Notes under the pieces: generated by a model
What the model was told of the DNA's origin: nothing
Database searches by the model: none
Seen by the model: the letters and a program-made list of their open reading frames with translations, nothing else
In this document: positions 45,225 to 55,699 of the stretch, one piece after another
Layout: every line of letters begins with the position of its first letter
How positions within the stretch are numbered: the stretch's first letter is position 1
NCBI GenBank assembly: GCA_947685225.1
Contig: CANTUV010000008.1
Location: 35,270,001 to 35,334,000, forward strand
From: Garcia nutans
Taxonomy: Eukaryota > Streptophyta > Magnoliopsida > Malpighiales > Euphorbiaceae
Length of the DNA: 64,000 nucleotides
Reading direction: 5' to 3'
Translations under genes and position numbers: made by a program

Positions 45225-46593
45225 CTCCACTAGCAACCCAAAGCAAGTTAAAAACAACCTTAAATCCAATCTTTCCAACTTGCCTTCACCACTTGGATGA
45301 AGCAAATCAACCTCCCTCAATGCCTAAACCAAATGTGATAGCAAATAATCATTTAGTGTCACATTTAATGGCATTTCCATCATTAAACCATAATTACACA
45401 TCACTTCTACAAATTTCCAAAAATTTAGCCTTTCCTTACTTCAACATTGGAATTCCATTCTACTACAATTAAATTAGTGTTTTAAGTTTATTTATATTAT
45501 TAAAAACATATTTTAATACATTTAAATCATTTACATTATAAAACTACACTCTTATACACAAAATCTCAAAAATGGCATAACCTTCCCCCATTGAAGGTTT
45601 TCCTTTCCAACACAATCCATTACTCATTCTAAGCTTATATTCATCACTTTTAACACTAAACAACATGCTTAAACAAATAAAATCACACAATTCAACTACT
45701 TTGGAAAATCACTTTTCCAAAACCATAAATCTCCACTTCCATTCTCAAACTCCAACCCAACACCATCAAATCCAATATTTGACTTTAAAATACATGATTA
45801 TGAATTAAAACAACTCATTTAGAACCAATTTTCACAATTAAAGTTCATGTTTTCAAAACCCCAAAAATCCATAACCCTAAATTCTCTCTCTTCACCATTC
45901 TTTAACCAAACTCAATCATCTCTTCAATCTAACCTTAGAATCATTGTTAACTACCCAACATAACATCATACACACCAATTCCAACAATTATAACATACTA
46001 CATAAAAATCCAAATTCTCACATAATCTCATCTTCCATGAAATTCAAAGAAAAGAGATGGAAACTTACTAATTTTGGTGGAAATCACCAAAAATCCACTT
46101 GAAACTTGTTAATTCCTTTAATTTATGGAGTATGGAAGAAGCAAAATCCTTGGTCTTCAAACTCCCATGGAAGCCACGTTCTTGAAGAAGAAGAAGAAGA
46201 AGAAGAAGACTTTTAATATTCTTTTCCTTTCATCTTTTTTTTTAACCACATATATATATTAAAATAATTTAATATTTAATTATTTAATTATTTTTTAATA
46301 AATTAAAAGTCCTAATTTCCCTTTTTCATTCAAAAATAATTTATTTTTGAATTATTTTATTAATTTTGAATTTATAAGATTTAATTACCAAAATACCCTT
46401 TTATTTTTAAAAGTGTTGACTTTTATATATTATGTATATTTTGCATAAATATCACATATATATTCCACTTTTTCATTTAAAATCTCTTTATTTTTCATTT
46501 AAAATCATTAATTTAATTTATCCTTTTAAATTATAATTTATTTTATTAAATGTTTTAAAAATTAGAAATTTTCAAAAATTTTAGGATGTTACA

Positions 46594-46775
46594 CTCTTTC
46601 TCTGTAGTTGTATAATTGGCTTGAGCTATATTTAGAGTCTTGCTTGCATAATAGATGGGTTGAAAATGCTTCTCCCTGCATTGACCGAAGACTGCCCCCA
46701 CTGTAAAATCAGTCGCATGACATATCAATTCAAAAGGGTAAATTCCAATTGGGAGCCACCATGATTGGAGCATGG
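46594..46775 (-). pseudogene. Athila RNase H fragment
   Basis: Minus-strand product contains FELICHATDFTVGAVFGQ and IYYASKTLNIAQANYTTTEKE, matching the start of Athila RNase H. The usual CDAS aspartate is histidine here (CHAT), so the domain is inactive. It is cut off by the Tekay LTR at 46593. Confidence 0.85.
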
Positions 46776-47630
46776 ATAAATTTTTTCTTAAGAGTTGTGA
46801 AAGTTCTTAAGCATTCCTCATCAAATACAAAATAAACATTCTTCTCAAGGAGTCTTGTTAGAGGGCGAGCTATCTTAGAAAAGTCTTGTATGAACCTTCG
46901 ATAGAAGCCCGCATCTCCTAAAGAACTTCTAATGGCCTTGATTGATGTGGGTTGTGGTAATTTCTCAATGGTTTCCACCTTAGCCCGGTCCACCTCAATA
47001 TCCGTGCTTGAAATCTTATGTCCCAACATGATTCCCTCTTGAACCATGAAAATGAAATTTTTCTTAATTAAGCAGAAGGTTCTTTTCCTCATGCCTTACC
47101 AACACCCTCTCAAGTTTTTCCAAACATCCTTCGAAGGAGCTACCATAAACTGAGAAATCATCTGTGAACACCTCAATAATATCCTCAATTAATTCATTGA
47201 AGATTTCCACCATGCACCATTGAAAAGTTACAGGTGCATTGCACAGTCTGAATGGCATTCTTTGACACATGAATGTCCTATATGGATAGGTAAACATAGT
47301 TTTCTCTTGGCCTTTCGAGCAAATAGGAATTTGGAAGTAGCCTGAAAGACCATCCAAAAAATAGCAGTTTTCATGCCTGGATAACCTCTCCAACATCTAA
47401 TCAATGAAGGGTAATGGGAAATGGTCCTTCCTAGTTGCATCATTCAACTTCCAGTAGTCGATGCAAATCCTCGAGTCAGTAGCCGTTCTTGTTGGAATTA
47501 GCTCATTATTTTCATTGGTACTACTTGAACCGGGCTCACCCAAGAGCTATCCAAAATCGGATATATAATTCTCATAAAAAATAATTGGATCACTTCATCT
47601 TTCACTTCATCTTTCATCTTAGGGTTTAGT
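46730..47630 (-). pseudogene. Athila reverse transcriptase
   Basis: In order: FLDGLSGYFQIPI (catalytic Asp kept), MPFRLCNAPVTFQWCM, the catalytic box as FTDDFSVYGSSF, LGHKISSTDIEVDRAKVE and FYRRFIQDFSKIARPL. Relatives usually read F-M/V-D-D-F at the active box. Frameshifts near 47080 and stops around 47400-47540 break the protein. Upstream part (SWVSPVQVVP-like) is decayed. Confidence 0.87.
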
Positions 47631-47632
47631 CT

Positions 47633-47995
47633 TTACCGTGGCTGCACCATCGACTTGATTTCATCCTCCATTAGTATCTTGTGAGTGTAATAGGATGGAC
47701 TGATACCCTTGACGCCTGTTATCTTCCAAGCTATGACTTTCGTATGCTTTTGTAACAACATGATGAGCTTTACCTTCTGCTTAGAAGATAGGTGGGAACT
47801 CAGAATTATGGGCAATTTATTTTTCCTCTGCCAGGAATCCATACTCAAGGTGATCGAAAGGGTCTTGAGTTCCAAGTTGGGTGGATCAATCACAGATGGT
47901 TTTGACTTATTTTCTTTTAGCATCTCAATGATTTCATATGCCCGACACTTGAATGATTTGCTTGCTTCAAGAAAAGCAAGTTGCTCCATTACTTC
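47633..47995 (-). pseudogene. Athila pol: protease to reverse transcriptase linker
   Basis: A 118-codon frame with PSVIDPPNLELKTL, LPIILSSHLSSKQKVKL and KVIAWKITGVKGISPSYYTH (in motifs: PPNLELK; VIAWKI; GISPSYYTHKI). This is the conserved N-terminal region of Athila reverse transcriptase, with TWTIADIKGIS-like residues expected. Confidence 0.85.
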
Positions 47996-48533
47996 TTAAT
48001 CCTTAACATTATCCTGCATTAAACACAACTCAAGGGGATCCTTGGAAACAATGTTAGTAATAAAATTTATGGTTTCATGATCAATAATATCATTGCATGA
48101 ATCTGCCTCATCGAGTGTAAGTGGGTGCTTCATAGAATAATGTATATGAAAAATAACTTTCTTGCTTCCCACTCTAAAAGTCAACGTGCCATCATGGACA
48201 TTGATAAGGGCACGAGCTATATTTAAAAGTGGCCTACCAAGGATAAGCGAAATATCCATGTCCTCATCTATATCAATGACAATAAAGTCATTGGGGAAAA
48301 TGATATCCCCAACTTTTACCAACACATCCTCTATAATACCATAAGGGTGGACTACTAACTTATCAGCAAGTTGAATGGTCAAAAGTGTTGGTTTAGGTTC
48401 TCCAATACCTAACTCTTTAAACATCTTGTAGGGCATAACACTTATGCTAGACCCCAAATTAGCCAATGCACTTTTAACTTCAAGATTACCTATCAAAAAT
48501 GAAATAGTAAAACTACTAGGATCATTTAATTTC
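47996..48533 (-). pseudogene. Athila protease
   Basis: NLGSSISVMPYKMFKELGIG corresponds to the active-site region, with asparagine where the family has aspartate (usual DLGASI). IIEDVLVKVGDIIFPNDFIV and ILGRPLLNIARALINV follow. The loss of the active-site Asp implies an inactive protease. The frame continues past 48496 through PKKLNDPSSFTI up to the insertion point at 48534 and resumes at 55095. Confidence 0.87.
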
Positions 48534-48538
48534 TTAGG

Positions 48539-50366
48539 TGTTGCGCTCGAATTAAGTATAATACAAGCGGTACTTGCAAGTATACGAGGTAGCTATAGCA
48601 AAGGTGATCGCCCCAAGCTCGTTTCCCCAAGAAGGTATGGTTCGTAATAGCTTGATTAAAGCAATTAAATTAAAAAGCGAGAGTTTGTTGTTTGGAATGC
48701 TAAAGAACAATTTAAACCTAAAATTAACGTACGTAGGGTTTGATGTGTGTGATGGGTGCACAAGATCAATTCTGTTCTTGGGAAAGTGCCTAGGGTTATA
48801 GGTCCATTCGATCAAAGCTCAATTCTCAATTATCCATTAACATAGCCTTGTAATTAATTTGTTCCTTAAGGTTAATTAGTCAATTACCAATTCATTAGTT
48901 CTCACATTCATGAATTAGCAATAACCAATTATTTACATTACCAAATTAATGAAACCCTAGAACTTATATTTCTAATTCATTCATAGGGTGGTCGATTATA
49001 TAGTTCCAATATCAGATTTCACCTCTCGGTCCATCATCCAATATTCAAAGATTAATAGGTAGCTAATCTATCAAACCTAGCATTTAACACAATACAATCA
49101 ACCAATCAACAAGGAACATCAATGTAAATATCAAATCAAAACATTCAACCAAATATACTATGAACCCTAGGCATGGGTATTTAGCTCAACATCATCAAAT
49201 TAAAACATTCATTCAACTCAATATAAATCAAATACAAGTTGTTCATTGTAATATCAATCTCTTAATACAGCAAAAACAATATTGAAATGAATTAAAAGAG
49301 AGAATAGAAAAACCCCTTGTGAAGATGCCAAGAGTAAGATTACTAGTCTTCCTCCTAGCTCCACTTTGATGTTTGATGAAGAACTCAAGCCCTCTTCAAT
49401 GGTTGATTTCCCTTTTGTAATATGGAATGGAGCTTTCTCAAGTCACCAACCCTTCAATTGATTGTGCCTTTGGAAGATGGAATGGAGATTTCTCAAGTCA
49501 CCAATCCTTTCAATGAAGCTTCTTCAACCTTCAAGAGCTTGTTAACCCAACTTATCCCAAAGAACCTCAAAGATCTTATCAATGGAAGATGAAAAAGATG
49601 AAGATGGAGGATGAAGATGAGGGACAAGGAGAGTGTCACTCTCTCCTCATCCCCTAGTGTGTTTGCTCCCCCTTTTCTTTTCTTTTCTTTCTTTCTAAAA
49701 CCCTAGCCGTCCTCTTTTCTTTTTCTGTCGTGCGAAAGAATTTATACATTTTTTGGTGTGACACGGCCAAGCCAAGAGTGGCTTGGCCGTGTCTCTTCTT
49801 CTTTTCTTCCTTTCCATGAGGTGACACAGCCAAGCCAAGGTTAGCTTGGCCGTGTCTCTTGATTCCCATGGGACACGGCCAAGACAGTTGGCCGTGTCCC
49901 TCACTGTGGCTTCTTCTTTCTTTCTTCCTTTGGAATGGTGAGTGACACGGCCAAGCTTAAGTGAGCTTGGCCTTGTTTGACATGCTTGGAGGGACACGGC
50001 CAGTGGCTTGGCCGTGTCCCTTGGGTGTGTCTCTCTCTGTTGCTCATTTTCCTTCTTTTCCTTCTCTTCTTTGGCTTGTTCTTTGATTTGCTCTTTGAGT
50101 GAGACACGGCCAGAGGCTTGGCCGTGTCTCTGGGTGTGTCTACTTCTGCCTTGAATTTCTTTTGAGGGACATGGCCAAGCTTGCTTTGGCTTGGCCATGT
50201 CTTGCTTGGTTCATGCTTTTCTTGCCCTGTTTTGATCTTCCAAGGGTGTTTTTGTACCTAAACCTAAAAACAACACTTAAACACACTTAAAACAACAATT
50301 AATCAAAACATTAACTAAAACACACATAAAATCATACTAAAAACTAGTACAAAAATGATCTAAACA
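48539..50366 (-). mobile_element. 3' LTR of the gag-only Athila element
   Basis: On plus TGTTGCGCTCGAATTAAG to TGATCTAAACA, 1828 bp. It is followed by the Athila purine tract in reverse. It holds a dense palindromic-word array near the 5' end (element orientation). Confidence 0.93.
49755..50205 (-). repeat. Palindromic-word array in Athila LTR
   Basis: Seven or so paired words of the form gacacggccaagcc and ggcttggccgtgtc with 5-20 bp loops, each pair able to form a hairpin, separated by 35-70 bp spacers. A 167-codon minus frame across it is conserved in the other LTR but is a by-product of the repeat. Confidence 0.85.
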
Positions 50367-50385
50367 ACTACCCCACACTTAAATC
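50367..50385 (-). other. Athila-type polypurine tract
   Basis: Minus strand ttaagtgtggggtagt directly before the 3' LTR. Confidence 0.85.
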
Positions 50386-51730
50386 CTTGCTTGTCCCCAA
50401 GCAAGGCTAAAATCAAAACACACTAACCAGATGAATTTTGTTAAGTTCAAGAGTTATAAAGATGCATCAAGACTTCCCTATCCCTAAATCCGCAACCAAT
50501 ATCGAATCAAACAAAATCGACACCAATGCAATTAAGTGGTTTTCCATGCATAACCAATGTCGTCACTCCCTCACCAACTCTTACAAGTGTTTGATCATGG
50601 TGGTGTTTACACTCATAACAATCAATGAAAGATTATTACCATAGGCTTGCTTATCAATCAAATCTCCACCACCAAATTTCAATCAAGCATCAATCAAAAG
50701 GTCTTTCTTTTGGTTGTAATGGGGCTAAGGTAAAGGCATGACATTTAGGAAATGTAAGCTTAATCATTAAGTTCAAGAGCACTTCAAGAATGAAGTAACC
50801 AATCATATGTATAACTAACAATCCCAAAACACCTTCCTCTCATCTACCCCTTGACATTAAAGAGCTTTTCAAGGGAATTCACTTATTAAATATTGCAATG
50901 ATACATTCCAACCCTTTCAACAAGAACAACAATTATTCTTATTATTATATATATATTTTTTTTCTTTTCTCCTTTTTATTTTATTTTATATTATTTTTTA
51001 TTTTCTATATTTTTATTTTTAGGGTTTGCAACTAAGTAACATAATAGTTTGCAATCTCAAACCTACTAAATTTAACCCCACACTTAATTCAACACAACAC
51101 TCGGTCATAAATGCTCTTAAAATGCTCTTGACCTAATGAAAGGGTAAGAGTTAAACAACAAGGTTCAAGCTAATGGTGTTGTGAAAAAGAAAGAAAAGGA
51201 AAAATAAAATAAGCTCAAAATTGGCTAACTAAAGTTAAAAATAGGGTTGTTCTTTTTAAGCCAAAGTGGGTTCACCTAATTGCCTTAATCATCTTGATGC
51301 CTAATTAAAAAAAAAATTTATGTAGTCTTAAAATGCATGTCAAAGCAAGTTCTAGCAATTCATCAATCAATGATGTTCACCCACAGAAAGAATAATAAGT
51401 TGATGGCTCAATTCCTCACAAGGTTAATGGCAATGCAAGGAAAAACCAACAAAATTGACAATAAGCACCAATTCTACTCAATCCTCAAATTCATGCTTCA
51501 AAAATTCAAAGGTCATCTATCAACAATTTTTATAATAATTGAACTTTCTAAAACTCATTTATTCAAAGAAAAACATTAAAAACATTAACTAAACTTAAAC
51601 AAAAACAAGTTAAAAGTAAAAACATAAAAACACAAAATGCAATTAAAAGTAAAAACACCAAACATAAAATGTACCCCACACTTAAAGATTCACATTGTCC
51701 TCAATGTGAGCATGCATACTACTGAGGGGG
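50386..51730 (-). other. Non-coding 3' internal region of the gag-only Athila element
   Basis: AT-rich, no coding sequence seen. Parts (50640-50790) match the reverse of 17930-18060, so it is the normal Athila region between pol and the purine tract. A second tract, taagtgtggggt in sense, occurs at about 51671-51682. Confidence 0.65.
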
Positions 51731-51731
51731 T

Positions 51732-52391
51732 TTAGATGAAACCTGATTTCCATCGTTCCCATATACGATGTGTAGGGCTCCTTCCACCCATAATGCAATT
51801 GGAGCCCATGACTGAGAGGATGAATAACATGTAACTTTGAAAAGTACCCGATGTACGGCAACCCCTAAATAGTCTTCCTTGAAGAGAACATGTCTCAAAG
51901 GGACATGTGAAGGTCGCCTCGGGGTGATCCTCCAGTGCTATAGGAACATGGTAATAATCTTTGTCTTTGTGCAACCTGGGCATATCAGATTTCTGCTCTT
52001 CCTTACCACCAAGAGTAGTAGAAATGACTTTTGGGGGCTCTTTAAGTTCAACCAAGTTTTGTTGGATCACTTCTTCATCCACTTTAACAATGTCAAGTCC
52101 CATCTCAACAACCTCAACATCTTGCTCTTCATCCTTCAAGCTACATGGAAATGAATTTGATGGCCTGTCAGGATTGGAAAATTCATGCAACTTTGGTGAG
52201 GTTAATGCCTCCAAATTCTCCTTCTCGTTTGATTGGCTCAACTCCTCAATGTTGGTTTGTATCTCCTCACCATTATCTTCTTGATTAGTGCCTGCATCCA
52301 AAGAATCACAAAATTTGTTATATATTAACTGTTCACTCCTCAAATTTGTGATTACCTTGACTTGCTCCAAGTGGCTAGGAAATTCCTCTTC
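51732..52391 (-). pseudogene. Athila gag C-terminus fused to a reverse-transcriptase scrap
   Basis: The frame starts MEQVKVITNLRSEQL, runs through an acidic gag tail and a Pro/Lys-rich part, and then reads ATFTCPFETCSLQGRLF and GTFQSYM, resembling the TFTCPFGT...MPFGLCNAPATFQ segment of reverse transcriptase. I infer a deletion that joined gag to the middle of reverse transcriptase, removing protease and the linker. A TAA at 52389-52391 separates it from the upstream gag frame. Confidence 0.6.
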
Positions 52392-53105
52392 TTAGTGTGC
52401 TTGGAGTTGATGTGCCAGTTGCCCAACTTGCTTTTCCATCCTCTTCAATGATTCCTCCAAAGAATCTAACCTCTCATTGATCCCTTCCTGATTTTGTGTG
52501 CTAATTTGAATGTAAGCATTCAAATCATCTTCCACTGTGAATTTCTTGTATTGAATCTGATTTTGTACACTAATTTGAATGAAGGCATTCAAACTATCTT
52601 CCAAAGTGGGTTCCTTAAGTTGATCTTGATTTTGTTCGCTAGTTTGAATGAAGGCATTCAAACTATCCTCCAATGTGGGTTTCTTAAGGAAATCTTGATT
52701 TGAATATTGTTCTTGAGAGTAAGAACTTCTCTGGTAAGGTTGAAAACAATTTTGAGGTGGAATGTGTTGCTGATTTTCCCAAGAAAAATTTGGTTGGCCT
52801 CCCCAGTTAGGATTATAAGGATTGGAATATGTGTCATTTCTACCCATTTGCTGGAATCCTTGGTAGTTATATTCTTCCTCTTGCCATTCTTGGTATCGTC
52901 CAAAACCCATTGAACACGTATTTGCACTATGGCCTACATTACCACATGTTGTACATATCTCTTGGAGTGGCATAGGTGCTCTTCCTCTTGCATTTAGCAC
53001 CTTAAGTTGATTAGTCAATTCTGCTAATTGCCATGCCATTTCAGAATCATCGTTCCTATCATTAACTCCCCCGTGCCTTGAAAACTGCATCTTTACAAAA
53101 GGCAC
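52392..53105 (-). pseudogene. Athila gag, C-terminal half
   Basis: Open for 237 codons: a CCHC knuckle CTTCGNVGHSANTC near residue 51, an aromatic FGRYQEWQEEEYNYQGFQQ stretch, three tandem 23-residue repeats built on PTLEDSLNAFIQ, and a heptad-like helix ERLDSLEESLKRMEKQVGQL. The frame opens only about 130 bp from the primer site, so the capsid half of gag has been deleted. It could still be translated. Confidence 0.75.
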
Positions 53106-53234
53106 TTAACAACTTAAAGAAAAATAAACAAATAATTAAATTAAAAGACAAGCAAAAAAAAACAATTAAACAATTAAAAGAAAAACAAACAAACAATTAA
53201 AAGAAGAAAAATCAAACTATCACTACTTAAACAG

Positions 53235-53255
53235 CCTTCCCTGGCAGCGGCGCCA
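53235..53255 (-). other. Athila primer binding site
   Basis: Minus strand TGGCGCCGCTGCCAGGGAAG and one further base, the Athila-type site (tRNA-Asp-like, from family knowledge), six bases inside the LTR end. Confidence 0.85.
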
Positions 53256-53261
53256 AAAACT

Positions 53262-55089
53262 TGTTGCGCTCGAATTAAGTATACTACAAGCGGTACTCGC
53301 AAGTATACGAGGTAGTTGTAGCAAAGGTGATCGCCCCAAGGTCATTTCCCCAAGAAGGTGTGGTTCGTAATAGCTTGATTAAAGCAATTAAATTAAAAGG
53401 CGAGAGTTTGTTGTTTGGAATGCTAAAGAACAATTTAAACCTAAAATTAACATACGTAGGGTTTGATGTGTGTGATGGGTGCACAAGATCAATTCAGTTC
53501 TTGGGAAAGTGCCTAGGGTTATAGGTCCATTCAATCAAAGCTCAATTCTCAATTACCCATTAACATAACCTTATAATTAATTTGTTCCTTAAGGTTAATT
53601 AGTCAATTACCAATTCATTAGTTCTCACATTCATGAATTAGCAATAACCAATTATTTACATTACCAAATTAATGAAACCCTAGAACTTATATTTCTAATT
53701 CATTCATAGGGTGGTCGATTATATAGTTTTGATATCAGATTTCACCTCTCGGTCCATCATCCAATATTCAAAGATTAATAGGTAACTAATCTATCAACCT
53801 AGCATTTAATACAATGCAATCAACCAATCAACAAGGAACATCAATGTAAATATCAAATCAAAACATTCAATCAAATATACTACGAACCCTAGGCATGGGT
53901 ATTTGGCTCAACATCATCAAATTAAAACATTCATTCAACTCAATATAAATCAAATACAATTTGTTCATTGTAATATCAATCTCTTAATACAGCAAAAATA
54001 ATATTGAAATGAATTAAAAGAGAGAATAGAAAAACCCCTTGTGAAGATGCCAAGAGTAGGATTACTAGTCTTCCTCCTAGCTCCACTTTGATGTTTGATG
54101 AAGAACTCAAGCCCTCTTCAATGGTTAATTTCCCTTTTGCAATATGGAATGGAGCTTTCTCAAGTCACCAACCCTTCAATTGATTATGCCTTTGGAAGAT
54201 GGAATGGAGCTTTCTCAAGTCACCAATCCTTTCAATGAAGCTTCTTCAACCTTCAAGAGCTTGTTAACCCAACTTATCCCAAACAACCTCAAAGATCTTA
54301 TCAATGGAAGATGGAAAAGATGAAGATGGAGGATGAAGATGAGGGACAAGGAGAGTGTCACTCTCTCCTCATCCCCTAGTGTGTTTGCTCCCTCTTCTCT
54401 TTTCTTTTCTTTCTTTCTAAAACCCTAGCCATCCTCTTTTCTTTTTCTGTCGTGCGAAAGAATTTTTACATTTTTTGGTGTGACACGGCCAAGCCAAGAG
54501 TGGCTTGGCCGTGTCTCTTCTTCTTTTCTTCCTTTCCATGAGGTGACACGGCCAAGCCAAGGTTGGCTTGGCCGTGTCTCTTGATTCCCATGGGACACGG
54601 CCAAGACAGTTGGTCGTGTCCCTCACTGTGGCTTCTTCTTTCCTTCTTCCTTTGGAATGGTGAGTGATACGGCCAAGCTTAAGTGAGCTTGGCCTTGTTT
54701 GACATGCTTGGAGGGACACGGCTAGTGGCTTGGCCGTATCCCTTGGGTGTGTCTCTCTCTGTTGCTCATTTTCCTTCTTTTCCTTCTCTTCTTTGGCTTG
54801 TTCTTTGATTTGCTCTTTGAGTGAGACACGGCCAGAGGCTTGGCCTTGTCTCTGGGTGTGTCTGCTTCTGCCTTGAATTTCTTTTGAGGGACATGGCCAA
54901 GCTTGCTTTGGCTTGGCCATGTCTTGCTTGGTTCATTCTTTTCTTGCCCTGTTTTGATCTTCCAAGGGTGTTTTTGTACCTAAACCTAAAAACAACACTT
55001 TAAACACACTTAAAATAACAATTAATCAAAACATTAACTAAAACACACATAAAATCATACTAAAAACTAGTACAAAAATAATCTAAACA
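53262..55089 (-). mobile_element. 5' LTR of the gag-only Athila element
   Basis: 1828 bp, partner of 48539-50366, ending at the right ttagg. It has its own copy of the palindromic-word array at 54475-54930. Confidence 0.93.
54475..54930 (-). repeat. Palindromic-word array in Athila LTR
   Basis: Same pairs as 49755-50205. Some words differ by single C-to-T or G-to-A changes, usually in one half of a pair. Confidence 0.85.
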
Positions 55090-55094
55090 TTAGG

Positions 55095-55699
55095 TAACCT
55101 TTTTTGGAAAATTGCCGAACTCTTTTTCGACAACTGTACCAAAGATATTCCTCAAGTTTCCTTTTGTTAGAAAGGAGATCTTTCAAAAATTTAGCATATT
55201 TGGGCATTTACGATAAAGCTTTGACAAATGGAATATTCATGTGCAATTGTTTAAAGAGATCAAGAAACTTACCGAACTGAGCATCCATTTTGTCCTTGTT
55301 CAACCTTGCTAGATATGGCACTCGAGGTCGGTATTCCTTCACTATTGGACTGGGCTTTTGTGGTTGGTTCCCTTTCTCATTTTCTACTGTAGCCTTCTCT
55401 CCCAAAGTGACAGTAGAATCTTCTTCTTTTTCTTTTTCTTATGCCTCAGCCTCTTCCTTAATCACTTCTTCTCTTTTCTCAACCATACCAACCTTAATAT
55501 CCTTTCCACTCCTCAGAGTGATTGCCTTTAGCTCTACTCATTCCAGTTTACCTTAGTATTGCTAGGTAAACTCCCTTGCGGTCATTCACTGAGTAAATTG
55601 GCAATTTGCCCCATTTGGTTTACCAAATTGTGAATAGAGGCTTGCTAATTTGTAAGGATAGTTTCAGTTGATTGAAATATATTTTTCTGAAGCTGCTAT
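55095..55699 (-). pseudogene. Athila gag C-terminus (host of the gag-only insertion)
   Basis: The minus strand gives YRPRVPYLARLNKDKMDAQF and KFLDLFKQLHMNIPFVKALS (55208-55405), the hallmark just upstream of Athila protease, plus a Glu/Lys-rich stretch before it. It continues the protein interrupted at 48534. On its upstream side it is cut by a Tekay LTR at 55700, so the rest of gag and the 5' LTR are not seen. Confidence 0.8.

Larger units (their letters stand above)
43624..46593 (-). mobile_element. 5' LTR (subfamily B) of the outer Tekay element
   Basis: On plus, TGTAACACCCTTGTACC to TTTTAGGATGTTACA, 2970 bp, next to a primer site. It matches the LTR at 55700 and the fragment at 17385-17622, and differs widely from the element's own 3' LTR. 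It lacks a recognisable palindromic-word array. Right flank ctctt (Athila RNase H) does not match the left flank gatat of the 3' LTR. A (GAA)n run lies at 46184-46209. Donor 1 lies near 46070. Confidence 0.88.
48539..55089 (-). mobile_element. Gag-only Athila derivative nested in Athila protease/gag
   Basis: 6551 bp with two LTRs of identical length (1828 bp), a primer site, a purine tract and only 2895 bp of internal DNA. The duplication ttagg is at 48534-48538 and 55090-55094. The LTRs differ by a few percent where I compared them. Most of pol is absent, so it needed proteins from elsewhere. Confidence 0.95.

Noticed and set aside
49695..50198. A 167-codon minus frame, conserved at 54417-54920.
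   Set aside because: Conserved only because the two LTRs are copies of each other. The peptide is low-complexity repeat translation.
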